Below, piece by piece: positions 8,773 to 20,011 of a stretch of DNA of 64,000 nt (positions within the stretch are counted from its first letter, which is position 1; each line of letters begins with the position of its first letter). A program made the translations under genes and the position numbers. Under the pieces are notes generated by a model, which was not told the origin of the DNA, did not search any database, and worked only from the letters and a program-made list of their open reading frames with translations. Source of the DNA: Acetobacterium paludosum (GTDB taxonomy: Bacteria; Bacillota; Clostridia; Eubacteriales; Eubacteriaceae); assembly GCF_008086595.1 (NCBI RefSeq), contig NZ_RXYA01000014.1, positions 1 to 64,000 of the forward strand. The letters are read 5' to 3'.

Positions 8773-11364
8773 TTATTTTGTCATTTCTTTCAATTCTCTG
8801 TCAATTTCTTTCAGCATTTCATCTGAGAAGAAGTCTTCAGGCAGTAACTTTTGGGCTTTATCAAGGCAAACGCCCATTTTAATGGCCATTTGCAGATAAT
8901 CACTTTCGAAGGTTTCGTCATCAAAGTATTTTCGGAGAATGACCATTGCATGGTCATCATCAACAAGATCTTTTATTTTTGAATGAATGCTGATTTTCTC
9001 ATCCTTATTTCCCCCAAAGAGATTTTCAAAAAAACCTTTCTTCTTTTCTTTGCCGTCAACCAACATCTCAAAAGTCAGGCCTTCCAGTGATACATCAGAA
9101 TTAACGAGGCTGATAATTTTTTTAATGCTTTCTTCTGTAAAAATTCCTCGGGAATATTCAACGATTTTTCTCAAAGGGGTATTTTTCAGCATGGCAGTCA
9201 AGAAAGCATCGTCCATGTCTTGTCCAGCACCCATGATTTCTTCGAAACCTGCTAATAGGATTTTTAAGATTATCTGTCCCCGATCGGTTTTTTCAAAATC
9301 CCCTATATAGGCAACTTGGGTAATGGGACGAATCAGCTCCTGGACGATTTCCACTGGATAAACGATGGGCAAATCCCGGCTGGAAGCACCAATATAAATT
9401 TCGTGGGTTCCTGATTCGTGTTCCCATCGCTTCGTGGTTGGATTATAAAACATAAAATCATTCAGATCAACGGTAAAACTTATCTCTACTGATTGACCTG
9501 CTGGGATAAACACCTTTTTAAACCCTCGCAGTTCTTTTAACGGCCGAGTGATTTGGGAATGAGCATTGCCGGTATAAAGCTGAACAATTTCCTTGCCGTT
9601 CATTTTTCCCGTATTGGTAATACGACATTTTACAACAACGGACGCATCCGAGTCTAAAACTAAAGGCCCTTGTTCAATTTTTTCATACTTAAAGGTCGTA
9701 TAACTCTGACCATAGCCAAAGGGGAAGCGAACCTTCTTTTTAGTATAGTCATAGTAACGATACCCCACAAAAATACTTTCTCCAAAAACAACTTCATCCT
9801 GGATTCCCGGGAAATTGATATAAGCTGGCGTATCTTCCAGTTTCATGGGAATGGTTTCCGCCAATTTTCCACAGAAATTGTTTTCCCCGAACAGGAGCTC
9901 GGCAATGGCGTCTCCACCTGCCTGACCGCCTAAGAACATTTCAACAATAGCTTTGGGACCGTTTTCCCAGTTCATATCAACAACGCCACCATTTTGAACA
10001 ATGACAACTGTTTCAGGCTGAACTTTGCAGATCTTATTAATTAATGAAATCTGCTTTTTAGGAAGGTTCAAATGGACCCGGTCATACCCTTCCGATTCAT
10101 CATGATCCGGCAATCCCACAAATAAAAGCGTCAACTGGGAATTTTTCGCTAACTCCACTGCCTGTGCTTCTAAATGGATCTGCTCAACCACTTCATCGTG
10201 AATATATCCCTGATGAGGCAGAATTTGAATGTCGTCACCTGCCAATATTTTAATATGTTCGTAGGGTGTATCGATATGATAGGGATTGATTTTTGAGCTG
10301 CCACTTCCCTGATATCTCGGATCAAAAGCCATACTGCCGATTACTGCCAGTTTTTTTATTTTCTGACGATCGATTGGCAGTATATTATCATCATTTTTTA
10401 ACAATACCATGCTTTCAAGAGCCACCAATTTAGCGATTTGATGATGTCCTTTCTGCTCAATCTCAGTGGGTGACGGAAAGTTTCTTCTATTCTCCTTTGC
10501 AAGAAATGAAAAACGAATGAGACGCTCCACCATTTCATTTAAAAGACTTACTTTTAATTTTCCTTCTTTAATGCGATCAAAGATCTTCCGATTGTTAATA
10601 CCGCCATTGCCCGGCATTTCCAAATCCATGCCGGCCATTACCTCTTTAACCCGATCATACGATGCATTCCAGTCGGAAATAACAATCCCGTCAAATCCCC
10701 ATTCATCACGGAGTACCCTCGTTAAGAAGTAACGGCTTTGAGACACAAATTTTCCATTGATGCTATTGTAAGAGCTCATCACCGCCATGGGTTCGCCTTC
10801 TTTAATAACAATTTCAAATGGTTTAAGATAGATTTCTCGTAAAGCCCGAATATCGATCTTTTCATCAATGGTCATCCGACGGGTTTCCTGGTTGTTGGCC
10901 AGATAGTGTTTGACTGTGCATCCTACTCCGTGACTTTTAGCGCCAAGAATAAAACTAGTCCCCAATCGGCCGGAGAGTAGTGGATCTTCTGAAAAGTATT
11001 CAAAATTACGTCCGCACAAAGGCGACCGTTTAACATTAATACCCGGTCCCAAGATCAAATCGACTCCCAGAGCTCTCGCTTCGAGGGCAATGGTTTTTCC
11101 TGCAAATTCAAGAAGTCCTTCATCCCAGGAACAGGCTGTCAGCACTGCTGGAGGAAAACAGGTCGCCGGTTTTCCCTCGGCAACGCCGATGCTGCCACTG
11201 TCTTCTTCTACCCGCATGCCATGAGGTCCATCAGCCATCATTACTGGCTCAATACCATATTTGGCGTAACCCAAGGTCTCCCACGCAGTATTACCAGAGC
11301 AAAGGGATACCATTTCATCCAGACTCATATTTCTTCTGATTTTTTTAATTAACCCTTCATCCAT
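8773..11364 (-). CDS. Glycoside hydrolase family 3 protein (beta-glucosidase-like)
   Basis: An 863-residue GH3 enzyme expected to cleave beta-glucosidic bonds. The amino half is the GH3 barrel with 'KHYLANNQETRR' (about 152-163) and the nucleophile Asp in 'GIVISDWNA' (about residue 231). A second alpha/beta domain and a fibronectin III-like domain ('GYGQSYTTFKYE' to about 690) follow. No signal peptide is seen, so it should be cytoplasmic. The last 170 or so residues (from about 'IRPITQVAYIG') form an extra charged helical region not typical of simple beta-glucosidases. Ribosome site AAGGAG before the ATG. Substrate (cellobiose, beta-xyloside, steryl glucoside) cannot be told. Confidence 0.9.
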   Translation of the reverse strand: MDEGLIKKIRRNMSLDEMVSLCSGNTAWETLGYAKYGIEPVMMADGPHGMRVEEDSGSIGVAEGKPATCFPPAVLTACSWDEGLLEFAGKTIALEARALGVDLILGPGINVKRSPLCGRNFEYFSEDPLLSGRLGTSFILGAKSHGVGCTVKHYLANNQETRRMTIDEKIDIRALREIYLKPFEIVIKEGEPMAVMSSYNSINGKFVSQSRYFLTRVLRDEWGFDGIVISDWNASYDRVKEVMAGMDLEMPGNGGINNRKIFDRIKEGKLKVSLLNEMVERLIRFSFLAKENRRNFPSPTEIEQKGHHQIAKLVALESMVLLKNDDNILPIDRQKIKKLAVIGSMAFDPRYQGSGSSKINPYHIDTPYEHIKILAGDDIQILPHQGYIHDEVVEQIHLEAQAVELAKNSQLTLLFVGLPDHDESEGYDRVHLNLPKKQISLINKICKVQPETVVIVQNGGVVDMNWENGPKAIVEMFLGGQAGGDAIAELLFGENNFCGKLAETIPMKLEDTPAYINFPGIQDEVVFGESIFVGYRYYDYTKKKVRFPFGYGQSYTTFKYEKIEQGPLVLDSDASVVVKCRITNTGKMNGKEIVQLYTGNAHSQITRPLKELRGFKKVFIPAGQSVEISFTVDLNDFMFYNPTTKRWEHESGTHEIYIGASSRDLPIVYPVEIVQELIRPITQVAYIGDFEKTDRGQIILKILLAGFEEIMGAGQDMDDAFLTAMLKNTPLRKIVEYSRGIFTEESIKKIISLVNSDVSLEGLTFEMLVDGKEKKKGFFENLFGGNKDEKISIHSKIKDLVDDDHAMVILRKYFDDETFESDYLQMAIKMGVCLDKAQKLLPEDFFSDEMLKEIDRELKEMTK

Positions 11365-11480
11365 AATAATCTCCTTATTGGATTAACCATCGGATTGTTT
11401 AATATCTTTAACCATTTTTTTAAACACATTAATTCAGGGTTTTATTCGATGATCATTTTTTATAATATTTACCCACTATA

Positions 11481-12290
11481 TTATTTTTTACCCATCGCCA
11501 ATGACTTAAGGGCACAGGCATCCACGGCAGAAATAACTGCATCTCTGAAGCCTTTTGCTTCTAAAACACGAACGGCCTCAATCGTCGTTCCCCCCGGCGT
11601 GCAAACTTGATCTTTTAATTTAGCAGGATGCTCGCCAGATTCAAGGACAAGCTTGGCTGAACCGTATACTGCCTGAGCTGCCAAACGATAAGCCTGATCT
11701 CTTGGAAAACCATGAAGCACTCCTGCATCTGCCATTGCTTCGATAAAAATCATAACATAGGCTGGAGCTGAGCTGGCGATTCCGGGAACCACCTCCATTA
11801 GTTTCTCACTGATGATTTCCGTTTTTCCAAAGCTATTGAACATCGCAATAACATCTTCAATATCTTCAGTCGTCATATGGTTATCCGGGCAAATGGTTGA
11901 ATCCGATTCGCCAACAAAAGCCGGGGTGCTGGGCTGAGTTCTGCATACTTTTATATCCTTTCCCAACAGCTCTTTAATATCTCCAAAGCCGATACCAACG
12001 GCAATGGAAATAATGATCACCGTTGGTTTAACACTTTTCGCAATTTCTTCCAGTACTTTATAATATAGATAGGGTTTTACCGCCAGAACCAAATAATCAG
12101 CTTTTTCTGCCACTTCCATATTGGACTCTAGGACATTAACCCCAAAGCTTTCCGCTACCTGGATTCTTGATGCCTCTGATGGATCAAAACACAGAATATT
12201 TTCAGGTTTAAACAACTCACTTTTAGTCAAACCACCCATCATGGCTTTTGCCATGTTTCCACAACCTATAAAACCTATTGTATTTTTCAT
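11481..12290 (-). CDS. proC: Pyrroline-5-carboxylate reductase
   Basis: Catalyses the last step of proline synthesis, reducing pyrroline-5-carboxylate with NAD(P)H. The 269 residues begin with the nucleotide-binding 'IGFIGCGNMAKAM' and carry the family signature near the end, 'KDQVCTPGGTTIEAV'. GGAG precedes the ATG. It lies upstream of the GH3 gene on the same strand, about 115 bases apart; a shared transcript is possible. Confidence 0.96.
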   Translation of the reverse strand: MKNTIGFIGCGNMAKAMMGGLTKSELFKPENILCFDPSEASRIQVAESFGVNVLESNMEVAEKADYLVLAVKPYLYYKVLEEIAKSVKPTVIIISIAVGIGFGDIKELLGKDIKVCRTQPSTPAFVGESDSTICPDNHMTTEDIEDVIAMFNSFGKTEIISEKLMEVVPGIASSAPAYVMIFIEAMADAGVLHGFPRDQAYRLAAQAVYGSAKLVLESGEHPAKLKDQVCTPGGTTIEAVRVLEAKGFRDAVISAVDACALKSLAMGKK

Positions 12291-12386
12291 TATTACTCCA
12301 ATTCCATTAAATCCATTAAATCGATTTAAATGATTATTTTATCTGTATACGTCTATTTTAGACTTTAATATGAGTCAACGCAAATC

Positions 12387-12426
12387 TAAAATGTAAAAAC
12401 CCATTAATTTTTCAAATTAATGGGTT
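12387..12426 (-). terminator. Terminator of the purine operon
   Basis: On the minus strand, after purD, AACCCATTAATTT and AAATTAATGGGTT pair perfectly (13 bases, 3-base loop) and are followed by TTTTT then ACATTTT. Confidence 0.85.
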
Positions 12427-12561
12427 GATTTATCAATAAAGTATCATACATCAATTATTTGGTTGGGTCCGCCAAGATCGTACCGGCAAGGCCTGTTCAC
12501 CTTAAAGCAAACAACGAAGTGTAACAATTGTCAGTATAATTTGCCAATATTTACCTAATAT

Positions 12562-13818
12562 CTAATTGAATTTTGCAATATCCGTACGGTATTGTGCCCC
12601 CTCAAAGTGAATCTTACCAATATTGTCATATACTGTTTTTCGGGCTGCTTCACGGGTTTCGCCTAGCGCGGTGACACAAAGCACACGACCTCCGTTGGTC
12701 AGAAGTTTGCCGTTGATCAATTTTGTTCCCGCATGAAAAACGATGCAGTTCTTCACGTTCTCAATTCCGGTGATAACTTTTCCTTTTTCATAGGACCCGG
12801 GGTAGCCACCAGAGGCAATGACAACCGTAACAGCTTCCTTTTTGCTCCATATAATGTTGCAATCTTTCAGTTTTCCGTCAATCACGGCTTCCATGATATC
12901 CACCAAATCAGATTCCATCCGCATCAGCACACTTTGGGCTTCGGGATCACCAAATCGCACATTGAACTCAAGCACTTTGGGCACGCCGTTTTCGATCATC
13001 AAACCGATGAACAAAATTCCCTTAAAATCCATATTGTCGGCAATCAGGCCGTCGATAATGGGATCCAAAATTTCTGCTTTAATCCGTTTGTTCAATTCCA
13101 CATCTGCAAATAAAACATTGGGAGAATAGGTTCCCATGCCTCCGGTGTTTAGACCCTCATCGTTATCAAAGGCTCGTTTGTAATCCTGTGCGCTTTCCAT
13201 CGGAACAATCGTTTTTCCGTCGACAAAGCACAGCATCGAAGCTTCCTGGCCGGTGAGAAATTCTTCAATAACCACCTTGTCTCCGGCTTCTCCAAACTCT
13301 TTCTTTTTCATGATCATTTCCATACCAGCTCGGGCATCCTGCTCATTTTCGACAATAAGAACGCCTTTGCCAGCAGCCAAACCATCAGCTTTGATGACCA
13401 TTGGATAACCATAGATGCCCAGATCTTTGATGATTTCATCATAATCGATATATTCTTTATAGGCCGCCGTTGGAATATTATGTCTGAACAGAAATTCTTT
13501 GGTAAAAGCTTTGCTTCCTTCAAATTGAGCACATTGTTTGTTGGGTCCAAAAACTTTCAGTCCTTCCGCTTCAAAGGCATCCGCCATACCCAAAACTAAC
13601 GGCACTTCCGGACCGACGACAGTCAGATCGATGTTATGTTCTTTTGCAAAAGCCAGACAACCGGGAATATCTTCCACGGATAAATCCACACATTCTGCCA
13701 GTTCCGCGATTCCACCATTTCCCGGGGCAGCGTATATTTTTTCGACTCGAGGACTTTGTGCTATTTTCCAGGTCAGCACATGTTCTCGTCCGCCGGATCC
13801 TATCATCAATATTTTCAT
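12562..13818 (-). CDS. purD: Phosphoribosylamine-glycine ligase
   Basis: GAR synthetase, step 2 of purine synthesis, an ATP-grasp ligase joining glycine to phosphoribosylamine. The 418 residues begin 'MKILMIGSGGREHVL' (family signature) and contain the ATP-grasp lid region 'PMVIKADGLAAGKGV' and 'FNVRFGDPEAQ'. GGGAG precedes the ATG. Last gene of the pur operon; 64 bases separate it from purH. Confidence 0.97.
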   Translation of the reverse strand: MKILMIGSGGREHVLTWKIAQSPRVEKIYAAPGNGGIAELAECVDLSVEDIPGCLAFAKEHNIDLTVVGPEVPLVLGMADAFEAEGLKVFGPNKQCAQFEGSKAFTKEFLFRHNIPTAAYKEYIDYDEIIKDLGIYGYPMVIKADGLAAGKGVLIVENEQDARAGMEMIMKKKEFGEAGDKVVIEEFLTGQEASMLCFVDGKTIVPMESAQDYKRAFDNDEGLNTGGMGTYSPNVLFADVELNKRIKAEILDPIIDGLIADNMDFKGILFIGLMIENGVPKVLEFNVRFGDPEAQSVLMRMESDLVDIMEAVIDGKLKDCNIIWSKKEAVTVVIASGGYPGSYEKGKVITGIENVKNCIVFHAGTKLINGKLLTNGGRVLCVTALGETREAARKTVYDNIGKIHFEGAQYRTDIAKFN

Positions 13819-13882
13819 CTATTTCTCCCTGCTTATATGAATTTTGGATTCTGTCATTTTTTTATAAAAAGATGTGAACTAA

Positions 13883-15415
13883 TTAGTGTTTAAAGTGACG
13901 CATACCAGTAAAGATCATCGCCATACCAGCCTCATCACAAGCCTTGATCGAGTCTTCATCTCGGCCTGCTCCGCCAGGCTGAATAATAGCCGTGATTCCT
14001 GCCGCTGCGGCAGCTTTGACACAATCGTCATATGGGAAAAACGCATCTGATCCCATGACTGATCCTTTTACTTTATCTCCAGCCTGGCCAATGGCAATTT
14101 CCAATGCTCCAATACGGTTTACCTGTCCCGGTCCATTACCAATCAGGCATTTTTCCTTGGTTATACTGATGGCGTTGGATTTCGTATTTTTAACAGCCTT
14201 CCATGCGAATAAAAGGTCTTCCATTTCTTCTGGAGTCGGCTGCCGTTTAGTCACTACTTTTAGTTCATCATATAATTGAGTGTCGCGTTCCTGTACCAGC
14301 AAACCGCCCAGAACTTTTTTCATTTCATAGCCTGGTTCGCTGTAAGTGATCTCTTCAAGTTCCAACAATCGCAGATTTTTTTTAGCCGCCAAAATTTCCA
14401 GGGCTTCTTTTGAGAAACCCGGGGCAACAATAATCTCCAGAAAGATTTCAACCATTTGCTTAGCTGTCGCTTCATCAATTACACGATTGGAAGCGATGAT
14501 TCCGCCATAGATGGAAACTGGATCGCTTTCATAAGCTTTCTGGTAGGCTACAGCAATTTCGGGATCACTCGCGATCCCACATGGATTGGCATGTTTCACC
14601 GCTACAATAGTCGGTTCCTCATTTCCATATTCTTTTAAAATTTCCAAAGCACCGTTTGTATCATTGATATTATTGTATGAAAGTTCTTTTCCCTGCAGCT
14701 GTTTTGCCGAAGTCAAAGCCCCTTTTACCGGAACAACTTCGCCATAAAAAGCTGCCTTCTGGTGAGGGTTCTCACCGTAACGCATGTCTTGAACTTTTTC
14801 AAAAGTCATGGTGATGGTGTCATTTAAAACTTCGCCTGCCACTCTTTTTTTCAAATAATCTGCAATCATCGTATCGTAATTAGAAGTTGTTTCAAAAACC
14901 TTAAGTGCAAGATTGTATCGGGTTTCAAAGGTAGTTTTTCCGTCCGCTTCCAGTTCAGATAAAACAATGGCATAATCATCTGGATCCACAACCACTGTAA
15001 CATCGTTGAAATTTTTCGCCGCTGAACGAAGCATGGTCGGTCCGCCGATATCAATGTTTTCAATGGCCTCTTCAAATACAACCCCCTCTTTTAAAATGGT
15101 GTTTTTAAAAGGGTAAAGATTGATGACCAGCAAATCAATTGGCGTAATCTCTAAATCTTTCATTTGCTTTTGATGACTGGGATTATTTCGGATTCCAAGA
15201 ATTCCTCCGTGAATTTTAGGATGAAGCGTTTTTACCCGGCCATCTAGACATTCCGGAAATCCTGTGACTTCCGAAACTCCGATGATTGAAAGTCCCGCTT
15301 CTCTCAAGGTTTTTGCGGTCCCCCCGGTTGACAGGATTTCCCACCCCATATCAGCCAATTTCTGTGCGAATTCTACAATCCCGCTTTTATCGGATACACT
15401 CAATAATGCTCTCAT
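13883..15415 (-). CDS. purH: Bifunctional AICAR transformylase / IMP cyclohydrolase
   Basis: Catalyses the last two steps to IMP. The amino domain (MGS-like, '[15 protein letters not shown]', '[14 protein letters not shown]') is the cyclohydrolase; the rest, with 'KHANPCGIA' and '[13 protein letters not shown]', is the transformylase. The start is set at the ATG of 'MRALLSV' (15415), because GGAGG lies 6 bases upstream; a TTG four codons earlier overlaps that site. 510 residues, normal length. Confidence 0.96.
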   Translation of the reverse strand: MRALLSVSDKSGIVEFAQKLADMGWEILSTGGTAKTLREAGLSIIGVSEVTGFPECLDGRVKTLHPKIHGGILGIRNNPSHQKQMKDLEITPIDLLVINLYPFKNTILKEGVVFEEAIENIDIGGPTMLRSAAKNFNDVTVVVDPDDYAIVLSELEADGKTTFETRYNLALKVFETTSNYDTMIADYLKKRVAGEVLNDTITMTFEKVQDMRYGENPHQKAAFYGEVVPVKGALTSAKQLQGKELSYNNINDTNGALEILKEYGNEEPTIVAVKHANPCGIASDPEIAVAYQKAYESDPVSIYGGIIASNRVIDEATAKQMVEIFLEIIVAPGFSKEALEILAAKKNLRLLELEEITYSEPGYEMKKVLGGLLVQERDTQLYDELKVVTKRQPTPEEMEDLLFAWKAVKNTKSNAISITKEKCLIGNGPGQVNRIGALEIAIGQAGDKVKGSVMGSDAFFPYDDCVKAAAAAGITAIIQPGGAGRDEDSIKACDEAGMAMIFTGMRHFKH

Positions 15416-15485
15416 TTTTTCCTCCAAATATTATATAACTCTAACAAGTTTACCATTCTTCAGTTTTTCGGTTCTCTAAATACTT

Positions 15486-16118
15486 TTAAATCAGTCGTTT
15501 TTTGACCGTCCGCCCTTCAACCACCAGTTCATCGAGGCAAAAAGCTTTCACCGCTGCCGGCAAAAGGGTGTGTTCGATCTTTAATACTTTCTTCTGAATG
15601 GATTCCGGTGTGTCATCATCGGCTACCTTTACGGTTTCCTGCGCAATGATGGGGCCGCCATCGGCTATTTCATTCACAAAATGTACCGTTGCACCGGTAA
15701 CTTTCACTCCGTAATCAATAACGGCCTGATGGACATGCATTCCATAAAAGCCTTCCCCGCAAAAGGAAGGTATCAGAGCCGGATGGATGTTGATGATGTC
15801 ATTTGGATAAGCTTTAACAAAATCCGGAGTCACAATTTTCATATAGCCCGCCAAAACAACCAGCTCAACCTCATAGCCTTTTAATATCTCAACGATTTTC
15901 TTATCAAAATCCTCGTTGGATAAATAACCTTTGGGATTTAAAGCAACAGCTGGAATTCCTGCAGCTTCTCCCCGTTTCAATCCAAAGGCCTGACGATTGT
16001 TGGAAATCACTACAACGATCTCGCCATGTTTTTGATGAATAGAATCAATGAGCGACTGAAAATTGGTGCCACCGCCTGAAACCAGAACACCTATTTTTTT
16101 TAAAGGTTTTACAGCCAT
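15486..16118 (-). CDS. purN: Phosphoribosylglycinamide formyltransferase
   Basis: GAR transformylase using 10-formyl-THF, step 3 of purine synthesis. The 210 residues begin '[18 protein letters not shown]', and carry '[10 protein letters not shown]' and '[19 protein letters not shown]' with the catalytic Asn-His-Asp region. Its start overlaps the purM stop by 10 bases, so translation is coupled. Confidence 0.96.
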   Translation of the reverse strand: MAVKPLKKIGVLVSGGGTNFQSLIDSIHQKHGEIVVVISNNRQAFGLKRGEAAGIPAVALNPKGYLSNEDFDKKIVEILKGYEVELVVLAGYMKIVTPDFVKAYPNDIINIHPALIPSFCGEGFYGMHVHQAVIDYGVKVTGATVHFVNEIADGGPIIAQETVKVADDDTPESIQKKVLKIEHTLLPAAVKAFCLDELVVEGRTVKKRLI

Positions 16119-17155
16119 AAATCGATTTTTTCCTCTCCCTTAATAATAGAACCAAGAATAACCGGTTTTTCACCCTTCTTTTCCAGGCCGGATATAAAAT
16201 CATTGACCTTGTCTGCAGGTAAAACCGCTACCAGACCGATCCCCATATTAAAGGTGGCATACATACTTTCTGCTGGAATTTTTCCGGCTTCCTGAATGAA
16301 ATCAAAAATCGGCAGAGATTGGATGACGTTTGTATTAACTTTCGCACAAAGCCCATCGGGAATCATACGCGGAATATTTTCATAGAAACCGCCGCCGGTA
16401 ATATGGCTCATGCCCTTGACCCCACATGGTTTAATTAAATCAGATAAGGCCTTTACATAGATGCGGGTTGGTGTTAACAAAGCCTCGCCAAGGGTCATGC
16501 CCAAGTCTTCTACATAAGTGGTCTCATCCATAAATAGATCTTTAAATAGAACTTTTCGAACCAATGAAAAGCCATTGCTGTGAACCCCGGAGGAAGGCAA
16601 TCCAACCAGAACATCACCTTCAGAAATAGCTGCTCCAGTGACAATATCATCCTTTTCAACGATGCCGACAGCAAATCCGGCCAGATCATATTCATCCAAA
16701 TCGTACATATCCGGCATTTCAGCGGTTTCTCCGCCAATTAGCGCCATGTTTCCCTGAATACAGCCTTCACTGATGCCTTTAACGATTGTAGCAATTTTTT
16801 CCGGGAAATTTTTGCCGCAGGCAATGTAATCTAAAAAGAAAAGCGGCTGTGCTCCCTGACATAAAATGTCATTCACACACATTGCCACACAATCAATTCC
16901 AATGGTATCATGCTGATCCATCATAAATGCAAGTTTTAACTTGGTGCCAACACCATCGGTTCCGGACACCAATACCGGTTTTTTATAACCTTCCGGTAAT
17001 TCGAACAAGCCTCCAAATCCACCTAAGTGGGACAGCACCTGAGCATTAAAAGTTCGCTGTACATCTGCCTTCATGAGCTTGACAGACTGATAGCCTGCTT
17101 CCACATCTACTCCGGCTTTTCTATAAGCATCTGTTTTTATTTGATTATCTGACAT
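16109..17155 (-). CDS. purM: Phosphoribosylformylglycinamidine cyclo-ligase
   Basis: AIR synthetase, step 5 of purine synthesis. About 348 residues in the PurM/SelD ATPase fold: '[16 protein letters not shown]', '[13 protein letters not shown]' and '[14 protein letters not shown]' are all present. The start is placed at the second Met of the ATGATG after GGAGG (17155), giving 5 bases between; 17158 is nearly as likely. Confidence 0.96.
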   Translation of the reverse strand: MSDNQIKTDAYRKAGVDVEAGYQSVKLMKADVQRTFNAQVLSHLGGFGGLFELPEGYKKPVLVSGTDGVGTKLKLAFMMDQHDTIGIDCVAMCVNDILCQGAQPLFFLDYIACGKNFPEKIATIVKGISEGCIQGNMALIGGETAEMPDMYDLDEYDLAGFAVGIVEKDDIVTGAAISEGDVLVGLPSSGVHSNGFSLVRKVLFKDLFMDETTYVEDLGMTLGEALLTPTRIYVKALSDLIKPCGVKGMSHITGGGFYENIPRMIPDGLCAKVNTNVIQSLPIFDFIQEAGKIPAESMYATFNMGIGLVAVLPADKVNDFISGLEKKGEKPVILGSIIKGEEKIDLWL

Positions 17156-17191
17156 CATTTCCTCCATCAATTTGTATATCCGTTTACTTTT

Positions 17192-18580
17192 TTATTCGTT
17201 TGTTTCTAAAATAGGCACTTCCATAGGATATTCCCCGTCAAAACAAGCGCGACAGAAAGTGGTTTTCCCGCCAACAGATTCCGTCAATCCGTCAAGAGAA
17301 ATATACGCCAGTGAATCTGCTCCCAATATTTCGCGGATTTCTTCAACTGTTTTTTTTGCACCAATGAGGTGTTTTCGTCGGGGTGTATCAATGCCGAAAT
17401 GGCAGGTGTGCGCAACTGGTGGGCTGGTTACACGGAAATGTACTTCCTTTGCCCCGGCCTGTTTTAATATCTCTATCAATCGCTTGCAAGTGGTTCCTCG
17501 AACGATGGAATCATCAATTATAATGACCCGTTTTCCCTCAACACATTCTTTTAAAGGATTCAATTTGATTCGAACCCCTTCTTCTCTCAGTTTCTGATTA
17601 GGCTGAATAAATGTTCGCCCGATATATTTATTTTTAATCAAACCAACACCATATGGAATTCCGGAAGCTTCAGCATATCCGATTGCTGCAGGGATACCAG
17701 AATCCGGCACACCAATGACTATATCTGCTTCAACAGGGCTTTCTTTTGCCAGAATTTCCCCAGCTTTATGACGTGCCGCGTAAACAGAAGTTTCATCCAT
17801 GATTGAATCAGGTCGGGCAAAATAAATCAATTCAAAAATGCAGGCTTTCTTTTTTACCCAGTTGTTCTGTCCGTAACTCGTCAGTCCATTTTCATCGATA
17901 ACGACAATTTCACCTGGTTCAACATCTCGAACGAGTTCTGCACCAATTCCATCCAGGGCGCAGCTTTCAGACGACAGGAAATAATCGTCATCTTTTTTAC
18001 CAATGCAAAGAGGCCGTAATCCGTAGGGGTCACGAACCCCCACCAATTGGTCTCCTACGGTAATGACCAAGGCATAAGCTCCTTTGATGATTTCCACCAT
18101 TCGCTGAATGGCTTCAATCATACCATGTCGTAAACCTCGGGCAATAATATTGACCATCACTTCCGTGTCGGTGGTAGTTTGAAACACAACTCCTGAATCT
18201 TCAAGCATTTCACGAAGAGCATTGTCATTGATAAGATTACCATTATGCGCCAGGGCAATTTGGCCGGTACTGTGATTAACCGTCAACGGTTGAGCATTCG
18301 TAACACCTTCATCTCCTGATGTTGAGTACCGAACATGACCGATCCCGATGTTCCCTTTCATCTGTTTCAAAGCGCCATTTTTAAAGGCCTCACTAACCAG
18401 TCCAACTTCTTTATGTGTTTGAATTTTACCATCTTTGTTTACTGAAATCCCGGCACTTTCCTGGCCTCGATGTTGCAGTGCATAAAGGCCGTAATAAATA
18501 TAAGAAGCACAGTTAATCTCTTTGGATTTGAGATAAACCCCCATTATTCCACATTCATCATGAAATTTATCATTTATCAT
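17192..18580 (-). CDS. purF: Amidophosphoribosyltransferase
   Basis: Commits PRPP to purine synthesis using glutamine. The 462 residues belong to the B. subtilis-type iron-sulfur form: a short propeptide is expected to be cut before Cys10 (the glutaminase nucleophile in 'HDECGIMGVY'), 'RGQESAGI' follows, the PRPP loop reads 'VIIIDDSIVRGTT', and Cys residues in 'THTCHFG' and 'FCRACFDG' match [4Fe-4S] ligands, implying oxygen sensitivity. The GGAGG site is 13 bases from the ATG, longer than usual; an ATA codon at the normal distance lies in frame, so the exact start is open. Confidence 0.96.
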   Translation of the reverse strand: MINDKFHDECGIMGVYLKSKEINCASYIYYGLYALQHRGQESAGISVNKDGKIQTHKEVGLVSEAFKNGALKQMKGNIGIGHVRYSTSGDEGVTNAQPLTVNHSTGQIALAHNGNLINDNALREMLEDSGVVFQTTTDTEVMVNIIARGLRHGMIEAIQRMVEIIKGAYALVITVGDQLVGVRDPYGLRPLCIGKKDDDYFLSSESCALDGIGAELVRDVEPGEIVVIDENGLTSYGQNNWVKKKACIFELIYFARPDSIMDETSVYAARHKAGEILAKESPVEADIVIGVPDSGIPAAIGYAEASGIPYGVGLIKNKYIGRTFIQPNQKLREEGVRIKLNPLKECVEGKRVIIIDDSIVRGTTCKRLIEILKQAGAKEVHFRVTSPPVAHTCHFGIDTPRRKHLIGAKKTVEEIREILGADSLAYISLDGLTESVGGKTTFCRACFDGEYPMEVPILETNE

Positions 18581-18686
18581 TGGTATGTTATTTCCTCCAG
18601 GTATTTTGAATTAATTTTCTACCTTAAATTTTATTTTTTTCAATCATACTTTATTCTTAATCATTTTTTTAATCTACTGCGTAGAA

Positions 18687-19394
18687 TTATGACTGAACGC
18701 GTTTTAACATTTCTACATATGCGCCTTCGACATTGCCGAGGTCTCTTCTGAAACGATCTTTGTCCAGTTTTTCATTGGTTTTAACATCCCAGAAACGGCA
18801 GGTATCCGGAGAAATTTCATCTGCCAATACAATTTGGCCATCATTTGTTTTGCCAAACTCGATCTTGAAATCGATGAGGTTAATTCCCTTTTCGAAGAAA
18901 TAAGGTTTTAAGATATCATTGATTTTATAGGTCATATCTCGAATCGTTTCAATTTCATCCGCAGTGGCAAGTTCCATAGCGATGATGTGGGAATCATTTA
19001 TCATGGGATCTCCAAATGCATCGTTTTTATAACAGAATTCAAAAATCGGTGTTTTTAACTTCAGTCCTTCTTCCAAACCAAGACGCTTACAGACAGAACC
19101 GGCGGCGGTGTTTCGAATAATTACTTCCAATGGGAAAATGGTAACGGCTTTTACCAATTGCTCAGAATCTGATAAAAGTTTAATAAAATGGGTGGGAATA
19201 CCTTTTTCCTCAAGCATGTTGAAAACAAGCTCAGTCATTTTATTGTTAATAACCCCTTTTCCAACAATGCTGCCTTTTTTCTCTCCGTTAAATGCGGTGG
19301 CATCATCTTTATATTCGATGATAAATTCATTGGGATTATCGGTTTTAAAAACTTTTTTGGCCTTGCCTTCATACAATTGTTCTAACTTTTCCAT
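18687..19394 (-). CDS. purC: SAICAR synthetase
   Basis: Joins CAIR and aspartate, step 7 of purine synthesis. The 235 residues begin '[13 protein letters not shown]' and contain '[15 protein letters not shown]' and '[14 protein letters not shown]', signatures of the short bacterial PurC. AAGGAG precedes the ATG. Confidence 0.97.
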   Translation of the reverse strand: MEKLEQLYEGKAKKVFKTDNPNEFIIEYKDDATAFNGEKKGSIVGKGVINNKMTELVFNMLEEKGIPTHFIKLLSDSEQLVKAVTIFPLEVIIRNTAAGSVCKRLGLEEGLKLKTPIFEFCYKNDAFGDPMINDSHIIAMELATADEIETIRDMTYKINDILKPYFFEKGINLIDFKIEFGKTNDGQIVLADEISPDTCRFWDVKTNEKLDKDRFRRDLGNVEGAYVEMLKRVQS

Positions 19395-19473
19395 CTTAAT
19401 CTCCTTGATTCTTTTTTGAATTTTTGATGTGAACTCTATAACAAGTGCTTCTTAACACTGATATGCAACTATT

Positions 19474-19968
19474 TTATAAAATTTCCTGGATTTTTTCATT
19501 TTTTGCAATCACTTCATCATTTAACTGAATTTTATAAACTTTCATTTTTTTGCGGATTTCCGGATATTTTATCGAAAGCATTTGTGCCGCTAAGATTCCG
19601 GCATTCTCGGCCCCATTCACCGCCATTGTCGCAACCGGTACTCCGGATGGCATTTGAACGATCGACAGTAGGGAGTCAAGACCACCCTGAAAAGAAGTTT
19701 GGATCGGTATCCCGATAACCGGAAGTGGTGTGATTCCGGCAATGATACCAGGCAGATGAGCAGCTTTTCCAGCCGCCCCAATAATGACCTCAATCCCGCG
19801 CTCTTCAGCTGTGGCCGCATATTCAAAAATCTTTTGTGGATTCCTATGAGCAGAAATAACCTGAACTTCATACTCGATGTCAAATCTTTCCAATGCAATT
19901 AAACATTTCTTAACCACTTCAAAATCGGAATCGCTTCCCATGATGACAGCAACTTTTGGTGTACTCAT
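19474..19968 (-). CDS. purE: N5-carboxyaminoimidazole ribonucleotide mutase (class I PurE)
   Basis: A 164-residue PurE with 'VAVIMGSDSDFEVVKKC', 'SAHRNP' and 'GAAGKAAHLPGIIAG'. Class I PurE normally works with PurK, but no purK is found in this operon; it could be elsewhere, or the step could rely on free CO2/AIR. AAGGAG precedes the ATG. Confidence 0.95.
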   Translation of the reverse strand: MSTPKVAVIMGSDSDFEVVKKCLIALERFDIEYEVQVISAHRNPQKIFEYAATAEERGIEVIIGAAGKAAHLPGIIAGITPLPVIGIPIQTSFQGGLDSLLSIVQMPSGVPVATMAVNGAENAGILAAQMLSIKYPEIRKKMKVYKIQLNDEVIAKNEKIQEIL

Positions 19969-20011
19969 TCTTAATCTCCTTTAAATCTAAATTTTCTTCT
20001 TTTTCTAACTA

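Noticed and set aside
12733-13113. Plus-strand open frame opposite purD
   Set aside because: Shadow of the conserved purD coding sequence on the other strand.
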